64,000 nt of DNA. It comes from DAORHV01 sp964434575. Its GTDB lineage: Bacteria > Patescibacteriota > Gracilibacteria > Peribacterales > Peribacteraceae. The stretch lies in the NCBI GenBank assembly GCA_964434575.1, contig CAYSWB010000001.1:1-64000 (forward strand). The letters are read 5' to 3'. Of this stretch, positions 42,943-51,154 are shown one piece after another (the stretch's first letter is position 1; each line of letters begins with the position of its first letter). Both the position numbers and the translations under genes were made by a program. The notes beneath the pieces were generated by a model. The model searched no databases. It was not told the origin of the DNA and saw only the letters and a list, made by a program, of their open reading frames with translations.

Positions 42943-43135
42943 GGACGCACATGCTACGCCCATGCCGGCCCGGTGAGAAATGGGGGCCCTCGATCCGGCC
43001 GGCAACGGAACCATGGCGAGCCCATCCTTATGCCAAAAAGCGGTATTCCGCACATGCCGGTGGCCGGTGGGGTATACCGCGGCCAGGAGCGGCGGGCATA
43101 CCGTATTCCTCCTGTATTTCTTCCCCCTTTTCTTT

Positions 43136-43528
43136 ATGAAAACGGTCAACAGGACCATTCTGCTCGGCAACGCCACGCGCGACGCCGAGCGCAAGACCCT
43201 TCCGAGCGGCAGGGACGTCTGCACGTTCGGCATCGCCACCAACCGCGTCTGGACCGACGCGCAGGGCCAGCGCCAAAGCGTGGCCGAATTCCATAATCTG
43301 GTCGCGTGGGGCAAGCTCGCCGGCTTCTGCGCCGACTACGTCCGCAAGGGCAAGCCTCTCTACGTGGAAGGCTACCTCCACACGCGCAGCTGGGAGACCG
43401 AAGCGGGACCCAAGCAGTACCGCACCGAAGTGGTGGTGGAGAACCTGGTGCTCATCGGACCCAAGGCCGATGCCGAAGCGCCGAAACTGCAGGACGACGA
43501 AGTACCGGCTGAAGAGGCCGCTGCGTAA
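43136..43528 (+). CDS. ssb: single-stranded DNA-binding protein
   Basis: OB-fold ssDNA-binding protein used in replication and repair. It has 130 residues: MKTVNRTILLGNATRDAERKT, SGRDVCTFGIATNR, and GKPLYVEGYLHTRSWE, with the acidic C-terminal tail (KLQDDEVPAEEAAA) that lacks the usual terminal Phe. It is a short form compared with many bacterial SSBs. A poly-pyrimidine leader precedes the ATG, and an upstream inverted repeat GCGGTAT/ATACCGC lies near 43041-43074. A strong terminator follows the gene. Confidence 0.95.
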   Translation: MKTVNRTILLGNATRDAERKTLPSGRDVCTFGIATNRVWTDAQGQRQSVAEFHNLVAWGKLAGFCADYVRKGKPLYVEGYLHTRSWETEAGPKQYRTEVVVENLVLIGPKADAEAPKLQDDEVPAEEAAA

Positions 43529-43544
43529 ACACAGAGAGCAGACC

Positions 43545-43571
43545 GAGCCGGCCTTTGTGCCGGCTCTTTTT
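43545..43571 (+). terminator. rho-independent terminator of ssb
   Basis: GAGCCGGC, a six-base loop, GCCGGCTC, then TTTTT, 16 bases after the ssb stop. Confidence 0.93.
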
Positions 43572-43933
43572 GTACAAGGACGCGCGAAGCCCGGACTCGC
43601 TCCGGGCTGGAGCGCACATTTTTGCAAGGAAAGGAGAGCCCGTGAGAGGAAAGCGTAGTGTTCCTTTCACGAATTGTCCCATGTCCAAACGGCCGTTGCT
43701 CCGCGTGACTCTATCCCTGGTACGCCAGGTGGGTGACCGCATCCCCGGCCCACGGGCCGAGGCGATTAGATCTCCCGTAAGATAAGTCAGAGAAAAAGTA
43801 TGCGCGGGCTGACGGGTCGTCGAGACAGTCCGGAATGCTACACCATTTGTCCGACCCGGTGCGAGGAAATGGCCGGGAATTTGGATGACGGCGTTGACAT
43901 GCCGCGACGGTGACATGAAGATGCGCGACCCCC
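43572..43933. other. intergenic region without a supported gene
   Basis: About 360 bases between ssb and a YkgJ-like gene. A hairpin AGCCCGGA/TCCGGGCT is near 43580-43600 and further inverted segments lie near 43720-43770. No coding frame with a convincing start, and no known RNA signature. The region may contain the promoter of the next gene (TTGACA near 43893). Confidence 0.4.
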
Positions 43934-44677
43934 ATGCCGCTGACCCGCATTTCCCTGCCGATGACGGACGACCGGCCCGGCCACGCCTTCACCCGCGACG
44001 AACTCGCGGGCTGCGAGGCGTCCGGCACATGCTGCCGCTGCGGCGCGTGCTGCTGGGCGCACGAGATCGAAGGCATGCCCGCCCCCGGCGACGAGCCAGG
44101 GGCGCTCCTGCTCGTGAACGGCAAGCCGGTGAAGGGACGCAAAGAAGCGGGGGAGCTTTGCCCGCACCTCGCGCAGGACGACGAGGGCAGACTGTCGTGC
44201 TCCATCCACGATTCCCCGCACCGGCCCCAGGCGTGCGGCGAATGGATCGGCAACGGCGTGCATGGCTACCGGCGGATGCTCGCCGCTGCATTCACATGCG
44301 TCACCGCGCCGCCGAGCGTGCAGTCCGTGCACGAGGCGGCCCTACTCGTTGAGCGCAACGTGTTCGCGCTGCTGGACCGCAAGCCCGGCCGCGCGTTCGA
44401 CGGACCGCAGCCCGTGCCGGGAGCCCTGCTGGAAACGCCCGGCGACGTCATCCGCGTGGCGGTCCGGTACGTGGGCCAGCTCGGCGTCTTCGATGAAGCC
44501 GCTTTCGCGCGGCTGGGCGTGGGGGCACTGCTGGAACACTTCCGCCGGTACGAACCGGAGCTGATGGCCGATGTCGTCCGCGGCCTGAGGTTCGCGTGCT
44601 TTTCGTACGAGAACCCGTTGCACCGCAGGTTCGTGGAAACGTACCTGGCACCGGAACAGGAGCAGGTTTGGGCTTAG
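43934..44677 (+). CDS. YkgJ-family cysteine-cluster protein
   Basis: It has 247 residues. The Cys-rich core SGTCCRCGACCWAHEI at about 31-46, then CPHL and CSIHDSPHRPQAC, matches the CxxCxxCC family (UPF0153/YkgJ), thought to bind iron or zinc. The C-terminal part is helical. A start at 43961 (MTDDRPG) is also possible. Its stop overlaps that of the convergent YfiH-like gene by four bases. Precise function is unknown for the family. Confidence 0.85.
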   Translation: MPLTRISLPMTDDRPGHAFTRDELAGCEASGTCCRCGACCWAHEIEGMPAPGDEPGALLLVNGKPVKGRKEAGELCPHLAQDDEGRLSCSIHDSPHRPQACGEWIGNGVHGYRRMLAAAFTCVTAPPSVQSVHEAALLVERNVFALLDRKPGRAFDGPQPVPGALLETPGDVIRVAVRYVGQLGVFDEAAFARLGVGALLEHFRRYEPELMADVVRGLRFACFSYENPLHRRFVETYLAPEQEQVWA

Positions 44678-45345
44678 CGCAGCACCGCCACGAAGCAGTT
44701 CGTGTAGCCCTCCTGGACTTCCTCCTTGTGTCCGCCGCGGTACGACCACATGGTGCCCGGGTTGCAGCGGGTGCATGCCGACATGCGCTCGACCTGTTCG
44801 CGCTTGAGACCGATCTGGTTCAGCTGCGTGTCGGCGGCGGAAATAAGATCGACGAATTTGCCGTCGAAGAACGCGGAGAGCTCCGGCACTTCTTTCGCCG
44901 GATCAGTGAAATCGGAACAGCCGTAACACAACGACGGTCCGGCGCACACGACGACCTCCGAAGGATCGACATCGAACTCCTTTTTGAGCACCTTGAAAAA
45001 CTCCGGAATCACGCCCGCCACGAGGCCGCGCCAGCCGGCGTGGATCAGCCCCAGCACGCCTTTTTCGGGCGCGTACACCACGAAGCTCTGGCAATCGGCG
45101 AAGCGGATCAGCAAGCCCAGGCCCTTCACGTTGGTGATGATTCCGTCGGCCTCCTTGGTGCGCGAGGTGGCCTTGCGCACGACGACGACCTTCTTGCCGT
45201 GCTTCTGCTTCAGGCTCGCGAGCTTTTTTACGCCGGTGGCCTTCTTGATTTCGGCGTCCGTGGAAACCTCATCGGCCTTCACGAGGAAATCGACTTCGAT
45301 CTTGTCGGCGTAGGGGCGCAGGATGCGGAACGGATTCTTCATCAT
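44674..45345 (-). CDS. YfiH/LACC1-family purine nucleoside phosphorylase-like (laccase-domain) protein
   Basis: It has 223 residues of the multicopper-oxidase-like YfiH fold. Family motifs are SLKQKHGKKV, LIRFADCQSFVVY, and IHAGWRGLVAG, holding the conserved His and Cys that bind zinc, with CAGPSLCYGC and CTRCNPGTMWSYR. Members act on purine nucleosides or as peptidoglycan-editing factor. The start lies nine bases after the NAD(P)HX dehydratase stop, suggesting one operon. Confidence 0.9.
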   Translation of the reverse strand: MMKNPFRILRPYADKIEVDFLVKADEVSTDAEIKKATGVKKLASLKQKHGKKVVVVRKATSRTKEADGIITNVKGLGLLIRFADCQSFVVYAPEKGVLGLIHAGWRGLVAGVIPEFFKVLKKEFDVDPSEVVVCAGPSLCYGCSDFTDPAKEVPELSAFFDGKFVDLISAADTQLNQIGLKREQVERMSACTRCNPGTMWSYRGGHKEEVQEGYTNCFVAVLR

Positions 45346-45354
45346 GATGGCTGC

Positions 45355-46143
45355 TCAGAGGGAACGAAGGATGCGGGGAATGGACTCGATGACGCGGCGA
45401 GTACCGTACGCGTGTCCGTACTCATTGAACAAGAGCGAACCGGCCCGCTTGATGACGGTGCTGGCCATGACGGCGGCGTCGAAATGCGGCATACCCTGCG
45501 CGATGAGCGAAGCGGTGAGGCCGGCCAACGCGTCGCCGGTGCCGCCCACGGTGAGACCCGCGTTGCCACCCGCGATCTCGCGCTCCAATCCGGTGGATGA
45601 CACGACGCGATCCACCACGCCTTTCACAAGGATGGTCGCGCCTGCTTCCTTGGCGGCGTCCGCCACGGCGGGAGGCTCCAGGCCCATGCGCTCCAGTTCG
45701 CCCAAATGCGGCGTGAGCACGGCATTTCGGCCGCGTAGGGCTTCCAGCGTGAACGGCTGGAGGCCGCTGGCGTCCACGACGAGCGGGCAGGTGGAAGATT
45801 CGAAAATCGTCTGCAGGGCCGCGAGCATCTTGGGCGTGCGTGCGAGCCCGGGACCGATGACGGCGCAATCGATGGTCGCGAGCAATTCCAGCAGCACCGC
45901 GTGATCCTTGGGCGTGAAATCATCCGGCGCGGCGGCAGTGCCGAACCAGTACACCTGGAAATTCGGCGACGTCTGCTTGGTGACCTCCACGTGCACGGCG
46001 GGCACGAGCGCGAACACCAAATCGGCGCCTCCCGCTTCGGCGGCCAGTGCCGAAAACAACGGCGCGCCGTGCTGATGGAGCGAGCCGCCGATGACGGCGA
46101 CTTTGCCGTTATCGCCTTTGTGCGAGTCGGCCTGACGGTGCAT
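45355..46143 (-). CDS. nnrD: ADP-dependent NAD(P)H-hydrate dehydratase
   Basis: Repairs hydrated NAD(P)H. It has 262 residues from ATG at 46143. It has the carbohydrate-kinase-like fold: KVAVIGGSLHQHGAP, CAVIGPGLARTPKM, NAVLTPHLGELERMG, and GGNAGLTVGGTGDALAG with the conserved GTGD. I chose 46143 because TACACT ends six bases upstream; ATG 46158 lies within that promoter. The epimerase domain (NnrE) that is often fused is absent here. It is the first gene of the pair with the YfiH-like protein. Confidence 0.93.
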   Translation of the reverse strand: MHRQADSHKGDNGKVAVIGGSLHQHGAPLFSALAAEAGGADLVFALVPAVHVEVTKQTSPNFQVYWFGTAAAPDDFTPKDHAVLLELLATIDCAVIGPGLARTPKMLAALQTIFESSTCPLVVDASGLQPFTLEALRGRNAVLTPHLGELERMGLEPPAVADAAKEAGATILVKGVVDRVVSSTGLEREIAGGNAGLTVGGTGDALAGLTASLIAQGMPHFDAAVMASTVIKRAGSLLFNEYGHAYGTRRVIESIPRILRSL

Positions 46144-46194
46144 GGCGAAAGTGTACATCAAAGTTGGCGGACGCAATTCCTGCCGAGGGGATTT

Positions 46195-46221
46195 CAAGGA
46201 CTCCAGGGAGTCCAAGGAGTC
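46195..46221. repeat. 9-nt-unit element, single arm
   Basis: Three direct units CAAGGACTC, CAGGGAGTC, CAAGGAGTC. The opposite arm is not present, but GGACTC-CAGG-GAGTCC inside it folds into a small hairpin. Same 9-base design as the other elements. Confidence 0.65.
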
Positions 46222-46226
46222 CGATG

Positions 46227-47327
46227 TTATGACCGGCCGAAGCGTTCGATCGCTTCACGAATAGCCGTTTCGATACGCTCCTTGAATTTGTCCTGCGAGA
46301 ATTTACGCGCCTTCTCGCGGATGGCGTCGCGGTCCCACGTGGCGGCCTCGAACGCGCGGACGGCTTTCGTGAACGCCTCGACGGTCTGCGCTTCCGCCAG
46401 GATGCCCGTGCTGCCGTTTTCGACGACGTCCAGCACGCCGCCTTTGCCGTACGCGATGACCGGGGCGCCGCTGGCCTGGGCCTCCAGCGGGACGATGCCC
46501 GCGTCTTCCACCTGCGGAAAGAACAATGCCTTGGCGCCGGCGTACAGCGCGGGCAATTCGGCGTCGGGCACGAATCCTTTGAACGTGACCGTGGGCCCGG
46601 CCATGGCTTTCAGACGGGCTTCCTCGCCACCGGTGCCGCCGATGACCAGCGGCAATTTGAGTGCGTTGGCCAGTTCGATCAGCAGGTCGAAACGCTTGTA
46701 GGGAACGAGGCGCCCGACCGCCAGGTAGTACGAGCCTTCGGCGGCCGGCGCGGCGAAGAACCTGTCATCGACCGGCGGCGGGATGACGGTGCTCTCGCGC
46801 CCGTAAATCCGGGCGATGCGCGCCTGGGTTTCTGTCGAGTTGGCCAGGAAGACGTCCACGCGGCGGGCGGTCGAGACGTCCCAGCGGCGCAGGCGCTTGA
46901 GCTGCTGCTTCACTTTTTTCTTCAGCCATCCGCGCACGCGGAAATCCTTCAGGTACTCGGCTTCCATTTCCCACGCGTAGCGCATGGGCGTGTGGCAGTA
47001 ACACACGTGCACCGCGCCCGCGGGCGGAATGACGCCCTTGCCGACCGCATGCGACGAGCTGAACACCACGTCGTAGCCGGAAAGATCGATGTCTTCCATG
47101 GCGCGCGGAAGCAGGGGTAGCAGCCACTGATGTTTGCCGATGATGCCGTACAGCCGCTGCAGGCGGCCCACCGTGCGTACATCGGCGCCCGCCAGCGCCG
47201 GGAGCTTGGCCTTGTTGAACACGCTGGTGTAGAGCGGGGATTCCGGCCACATGCGATGCAGCGCGGCGATGACGTGTTCGGCGCCACCGAAGGTGGGAAG
47301 CCAGTCGGCGACCAAGGCGAGGCGCAT
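46227..47327 (-). CDS. GT4-family glycosyltransferase
   Basis: Retaining glycosyltransferase that transfers a sugar from a nucleotide sugar, likely to a cell-surface polysaccharide or lipid. It has 366 residues, full length for the family: an N-terminal Rossmann domain starting MRLALVADWLPTFGGAEHV, and a C-terminal domain with FFPQVEDAGIVPLEAQASGAPVIAYGKGG, the EX7E pattern that contacts the donor. A TACCAT box lies six bases before ATG. A 9-nt-unit element lies on each side of the gene, which is unusual. Confidence 0.9.
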   Translation of the reverse strand: MRLALVADWLPTFGGAEHVIAALHRMWPESPLYTSVFNKAKLPALAGADVRTVGRLQRLYGIIGKHQWLLPLLPRAMEDIDLSGYDVVFSSSHAVGKGVIPPAGAVHVCYCHTPMRYAWEMEAEYLKDFRVRGWLKKKVKQQLKRLRRWDVSTARRVDVFLANSTETQARIARIYGRESTVIPPPVDDRFFAAPAAEGSYYLAVGRLVPYKRFDLLIELANALKLPLVIGGTGGEEARLKAMAGPTVTFKGFVPDAELPALYAGAKALFFPQVEDAGIVPLEAQASGAPVIAYGKGGVLDVVENGSTGILAEAQTVEAFTKAVRAFEAATWDRDAIREKARKFSQDKFKERIETAIREAIERFGRS

Positions 47328-47381
47328 GGGTGCATGGTAGGGGTGAAACGAGTCGGGATGAAGGCGGTTCTTACGAGAAGG

Positions 47382-47473
47382 CTCCTTGGACTCCCTGGAC
47401 TCCAGGACTCCAAAAAAAACCGTCGTACTTGCCTGGCGGAGTCCAAGGAGTCATGAAGTCTTTGGAGTCCTGG
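47382..47473. repeat. 9-nt-unit palindromic element with two perfect 13-bp pairings
   Basis: CTCCTTGGACTCC (47382-47394) pairs with 47438-47450, and CCAGGACTCCAAA (47402-47414) pairs with 47461-47473. The two pairings cross, so they cannot both form as simple nested stems. Units are variants of CAAGGAGTC. It lies between the divergent glycosyltransferase and ftsQ genes. Confidence 0.85.
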
Positions 47474-47517
47474 CCCGAGCGAAAAACAACAGCCGCCCAC
47501 CTGCTACACTGGCACCC

Positions 47518-48435
47518 ATGCCGCTCAAGAAAGCCAGACGGCTGCCGAAGCATTTGAACCGCCCGGCCAGCCCGTTCGTGCGCTCGATGGCGAAGAAGTA
47601 CTACCGAACCACGATGGTGCGGCGGCGCATGCGTACCATTTCGCATGGCACCCGGAAGTGGACCAAGGTGGCGTCGGCGGTCGGCTCCGAATTCAAGGTA
47701 TGGATCGGCATCGCGGCCATCATCAGCGTGCTGGCGGTCATCGGCATCCTGCTCTTCTCGCCCATCTTCGACGTGAAGCAGATCCAAGTCCGCCGCCAGG
47801 ACGCCCGCCTGGACGTGGAAGAGGTCCAGGAAGTCCTGAAGCCGCTCTTCCGCACGCGTCTGCCGTTCATCACCAAGAACCAGGTGTTCGGCATGCTCCA
47901 GGAGCACTATCCGGACATCCGCAACATCGAGATCGCCAAGGAGTATCCGTCCACGCTCATCATCTCCGCGTACTTAGACACCGTGGCCGCCAGGCTGGCG
48001 CTGGACGAACCGGTGTACGGAACCGGATCCACGTCGGGCTCGGGCAGCTACGCCTACGTCACCACAGACGGCTACGCGGTCTTCTCTCCCATCGCGCTGG
48101 CGGGCGCCGAGAACCTGCCGACGCTCAAGATCACCGACTGGGGCGTGAAGCCGACCAACCGCACCTTCCTGCTGTCGCCGGACTTCCTGCAGACCATCTT
48201 CCAGGCCCGCGACATGCTGGCCGACAACTTCGGATTCCAGGTGACGGACATCATGGTCTACATCCGAGCGCAGGAGTTCCACGTCCGTGCAAATAAAGTG
48301 TCTTTGTGGTTTGATATCGCGAGTCCGCTGGCACTACAATTCCAGCGCTTCAGGGATTTCCTGAAAACCGTCCCATTGGACCAAGTGAAGGAGTACGTCG
48401 ACCTGCGTATCTCCGACAGAGTGATTTACAAGTGA
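47518..48435 (+). CDS. ftsQ: cell division protein FtsQ/DivIB-like
   Basis: Single-pass division protein with an extracytoplasmic POTRA domain. It has 305 residues from ATG at 47518: a basic cytoplasmic part, a helix at about 63-81 (VWIGIAAIISVLAVIGILLF), then the POTRA-like region (SPIFDVKQIQVRRQDARLDVEEVQ, NIEIAKEYPSTLIISAYL) and the FtsQ domain. TACACT ends seven bases before the start. ftsA and ftsZ are not adjacent; instead DacA and a LysM/M23 peptidase follow, a cell-wall cluster. Sequence divergence leaves some doubt. Confidence 0.85.
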   Translation: MPLKKARRLPKHLNRPASPFVRSMAKKYYRTTMVRRRMRTISHGTRKWTKVASAVGSEFKVWIGIAAIISVLAVIGILLFSPIFDVKQIQVRRQDARLDVEEVQEVLKPLFRTRLPFITKNQVFGMLQEHYPDIRNIEIAKEYPSTLIISAYLDTVAARLALDEPVYGTGSTSGSGSYAYVTTDGYAVFSPIALAGAENLPTLKITDWGVKPTNRTFLLSPDFLQTIFQARDMLADNFGFQVTDIMVYIRAQEFHVRANKVSLWFDIASPLALQFQRFRDFLKTVPLDQVKEYVDLRISDRVIYK

Positions 48436-48469
48436 GCGTCCAACCGCCCACGCACCCCCTTCCGCACGC

Positions 48470-49330
48470 ATGTTCAGAGCCATCGCCTCCCTGCTCCTGC
48501 TCGGCATGGTCCCTCCGACCGCCGACACCGTCCATCTCGCTGCGCTGCCCAGCATCGAAGTCGTTCAGGTCACCGCTCCGTCGGAGATCGGCGAACGCCT
48601 GAAGGTCCCCGCGCTCAGCGCGTCCGGCGCCATGCTGATCGATTTGGACAGCGGCGAGGAGTTGTTTTCGCTGCATCCCGACACCCCGCGCCCGATGGCC
48701 AGCCTGACGAAGATCATGACCGCGCTGGTGATCCTGGAACACCACACGCTGGAAGAGACCGTGGTCATCCCGCCCATCGCCGAGGAAATCGGCGGCAGCA
48801 CGCTGAACGCCAAGACCGGTCAGCAGATCAAGCTGGGCGCCATGCTGAAGGCGCTCCTGCTGCCGTCCGCCAACGATGCCGCCTATGCGCTGGCCGTGCA
48901 CCACAGCCGCGCCGTGGGCGCCTTCGTAAAGGAAATGAACGACCGTGCCGCCGCGCTGGGCATGCGCAACACCCACTTCGCCAATCCGGCCGGACTGGAC
49001 AGCCAGCAGCAGTACTCCAGCCCGCGCGACCTGGCCTGGTTGTCGGTGGCCGCCCTGCGCCACCCTGCCTTCCGCGCGACCGTGGGCATGCGCTTCGCCA
49101 CCATCGCGGCCAGCGACGGAACGGAATTCTCCTTAAAGAACACCAATGAAATGCTTCATTACAACGAAAGTGTCTTCGGCCTGAAAACGGGCACGACGGG
49201 CTCCGCGGGCGAGTGTCTGGTGGTTTCGTTCGTCGTGGGCGAGCGCTCGTATCTCTTAGTGCTTCTCAAATCCGCGGACAGGTATACTGACGCACTCAAC
49301 GTACTGCAGGCTGTCCACGACGCGCAGTAG
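48470..49330 (+). CDS. dacA: D-alanyl-D-alanine carboxypeptidase (S11)
   Basis: Penicillin-binding protein that trims the terminal D-Ala of peptidoglycan stem peptides. It has 286 residues with a signal peptide. The serine-hydrolase motifs are SLTK (Ser78, Lys81), SAN in LLPSANDAAYAL, and KTG in GLKTGTTGSAG. The C-terminal membrane-anchoring domain typical of DacA is missing; this is a short, possibly secreted form. It follows ftsQ by 34 bases and is followed by an M23 gene, consistent with a cell-wall operon. Confidence 0.93.
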   Translation: MFRAIASLLLLGMVPPTADTVHLAALPSIEVVQVTAPSEIGERLKVPALSASGAMLIDLDSGEELFSLHPDTPRPMASLTKIMTALVILEHHTLEETVVIPPIAEEIGGSTLNAKTGQQIKLGAMLKALLLPSANDAAYALAVHHSRAVGAFVKEMNDRAAALGMRNTHFANPAGLDSQQQYSSPRDLAWLSVAALRHPAFRATVGMRFATIAASDGTEFSLKNTNEMLHYNESVFGLKTGTTGSAGECLVVSFVVGERSYLLVLLKSADRYTDALNVLQAVHDAQ

Positions 49331-49338
49331 TCATTCGT

Positions 49339-50376
49339 ATGCGACCGCAACGCACCCCCGCCCAACACTGGCTGTCCCTGCGCATCCGCATCCTCTGCGG
49401 AGCGGTCTTCATGGTGTCGCTGTTCCTGCCGCCGTACGTCCCCGACGTGCAGACCGCGCCGCAGGAATTCACCGACCAGGAACAAGGCCAGATCGTGTTC
49501 ATCGAGGACGGCTTCCTCATGAAGACGTCGTCGCTCACCGAGCAAGGCACGCGCAGCGCGTTCAGCGAGGGCATCATCCACACGGTGGAGCCCAACGAAA
49601 GCATCGGGGCCATCGCCAAAAACTCCGGCGTGAAACCCGAAACGATCCGCTGGGCGAACAACCTGCCCGACAACGCGACCGTGAAGCCCGGCCAGAAGCT
49701 GCTGATCCTGCCGGTGGACGGCGTGCTGCACACGGTGAAGCGCGGCCAGAACCTGTCGTCCATCGCCGAGTTATACTCGGTGGACGCGGCCAAAATCTCG
49801 ACACAGAACAAACTCACGGGAGGCTACCTGCTGGCCGGCCAGCAGCTCATCATCCCGGGCGGCAAGCCGATCGTGGAGGCGCCCAAGGTGACGGTGGCCG
49901 TCAAACCGCCCGCCACGACTCCGGCCACCACGCCGTCCACGGCCAACCCCAGGCCCCCGGCGACGCCGGCCACGCCGCCCAAGACATTCGTCATCGAGCC
50001 GACGTTCGGCGTGCTGCAGAACCCCTGCGATTGTTTCTACACCCAGTACTTCAACGGCTACCACTTCGGCGTGGACATGCAGCAGAAAGGCGGCGGCCCG
50101 ATCTTCGCGGCCGAAGCCGGCACCGTCATCCGCGCCGAATACGGCTGGAACGGCGGCTATGGAAACGTCATCGAGATCGACCACGGCAACGGCCTGATCA
50201 CGCTGTACGCCCACAACAAGGAGCTCTACGTGGAGAAGGGCGACACCGTGACGCGCGGCCAGAACATCTCGTTCATGGGTAACACCGGACGCGTGCACGG
50301 CCCGACCGGCATCCACTTGCACTTCGAGGTGAAGGTGAACGGCATCAAGAAGAACCCGACGCTGTATTTTAAATAG
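49339..50376 (+). CDS. LysM and M23-domain peptidoglycan peptidase
   Basis: It has 345 residues. An N-terminal hydrophobic segment (ILCGAVFMVSLFLPPYV) exports it. Two LysM modules follow, HTVEPNESIGAIAKNSGVKPETI and HTVKRGQNLSSIAELYSVD, then a Pro/Thr linker. A C-terminal M23 domain has zinc ligands in HFGVD and HLHFEV. It binds and cuts peptidoglycan. It begins eight bases after dacA and ends at a 9-nt-unit palindrome. Confidence 0.95.
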   Translation: MRPQRTPAQHWLSLRIRILCGAVFMVSLFLPPYVPDVQTAPQEFTDQEQGQIVFIEDGFLMKTSSLTEQGTRSAFSEGIIHTVEPNESIGAIAKNSGVKPETIRWANNLPDNATVKPGQKLLILPVDGVLHTVKRGQNLSSIAELYSVDAAKISTQNKLTGGYLLAGQQLIIPGGKPIVEAPKVTVAVKPPATTPATTPSTANPRPPATPATPPKTFVIEPTFGVLQNPCDCFYTQYFNGYHFGVDMQQKGGGPIFAAEAGTVIRAEYGWNGGYGNVIEIDHGNGLITLYAHNKELYVEKGDTVTRGQNISFMGNTGRVHGPTGIHLHFEVKVNGIKKNPTLYFK

Positions 50377-50462
50377 GATTCAGGGGAGTCAGAAGAGTCA
50401 GGTGAAGCAGGGGGAACAGCAAATCTCCTGACCCTCCTGTTTCTCCTGCTTCCCCTGAATCC
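50376..50462. repeat. 9-nt-unit palindromic element
   Basis: The left arm is CAGGGGAGT, CAGAAGAGT, CAGGTGAAG, CAGGGGGA; the right arm on the other strand is CAGGGGAAG, CAGGAGAAA, CAGGAGGGT, CAGGAGATT. Outer pairing is GGATTCAGGGGA (50376-50387) with TCCCCTGAATCC (50451-50462). It lies between convergent genes and overlaps the last base of the M23 stop codon. Confidence 0.85.
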
Positions 50463-50464
50463 CA

Positions 50465-51154
50465 CTAGATACCGAACACCACCGTCAGGTCCGGACTTGC
50501 ATCGATCACCTTCTTCGCCGGCCATCGGGTTTCGTCTTCCGGGCTCATCAGCATCTCGTTCCAGACATCGAATTTCTTCTGGCCCTGGAAGAGGAACATG
50601 TGTGACTGGGCTGCGGCAACGGCCGGCAGCGACAATGACAATCGGTCCGTGACGGCGAACTGCGTCGTGGTGGTGTGCAGCGCGAAACGCGTGTCCTGGA
50701 GCGCTTCCTGGGGGAGCGGCGGGAACAAGGACGCGATGTGGCCGTCGTCGCCCATGCCGAGGATGGCGATGTCCGGGAACTGATCGTTCCACAAATCGCG
50801 CACGCGCGCTGTGTAATCGGCGAGGCAATCCGCGATGGGTAAAGACGTATCGGGGAATACCCACGCGGCGGGCGGGATGGCGGCCTGTTTCAGGAGCGTC
50901 TCGCGCACCATGCGCTGGTTGCTGTCGGGGGAATCGGCGGCGATGTAACGCTCGTCGTACAGGAAGATGCCGACCTTGCTCCAGTCGACGGAAACGTCCG
51001 TGCCAAGCAGCGCGTAGACGGGCTTGGGCGTGCCGCCGCCGGACAAGCCGATGACGCAGCGCCCGCGCTGGTCGATGGCCCGTTTGATGCGCACGGACAA
51101 CAACACCGCGACCTTGGAAGCGAACTCACCGGCGCTGACGCGTTCGATGCGCAT
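50465..51154 (-). CDS. pgl: 6-phosphogluconolactonase
   Basis: Second enzyme of the oxidative pentose phosphate path; hydrolyses 6-phosphogluconolactone. It has 229 residues. The NagB-like fold motifs are VIGLSGGGTPKPVYALL, FLYDERYIAADSPDSNQRMV, and AILGMGDDGHIASLFP. It directly follows zwf with no intervening base (TAA then ATG), so the two enzymes of the same path are coupled. No gnd is in this window. Confidence 0.93.
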   Translation of the reverse strand: MRIERVSAGEFASKVAVLLSVRIKRAIDQRGRCVIGLSGGGTPKPVYALLGTDVSVDWSKVGIFLYDERYIAADSPDSNQRMVRETLLKQAAIPPAAWVFPDTSLPIADCLADYTARVRDLWNDQFPDIAILGMGDDGHIASLFPPLPQEALQDTRFALHTTTTQFAVTDRLSLSLPAVAAAQSHMFLFQGQKKFDVWNEMLMSPEDETRWPAKKVIDASPDLTVVFGI

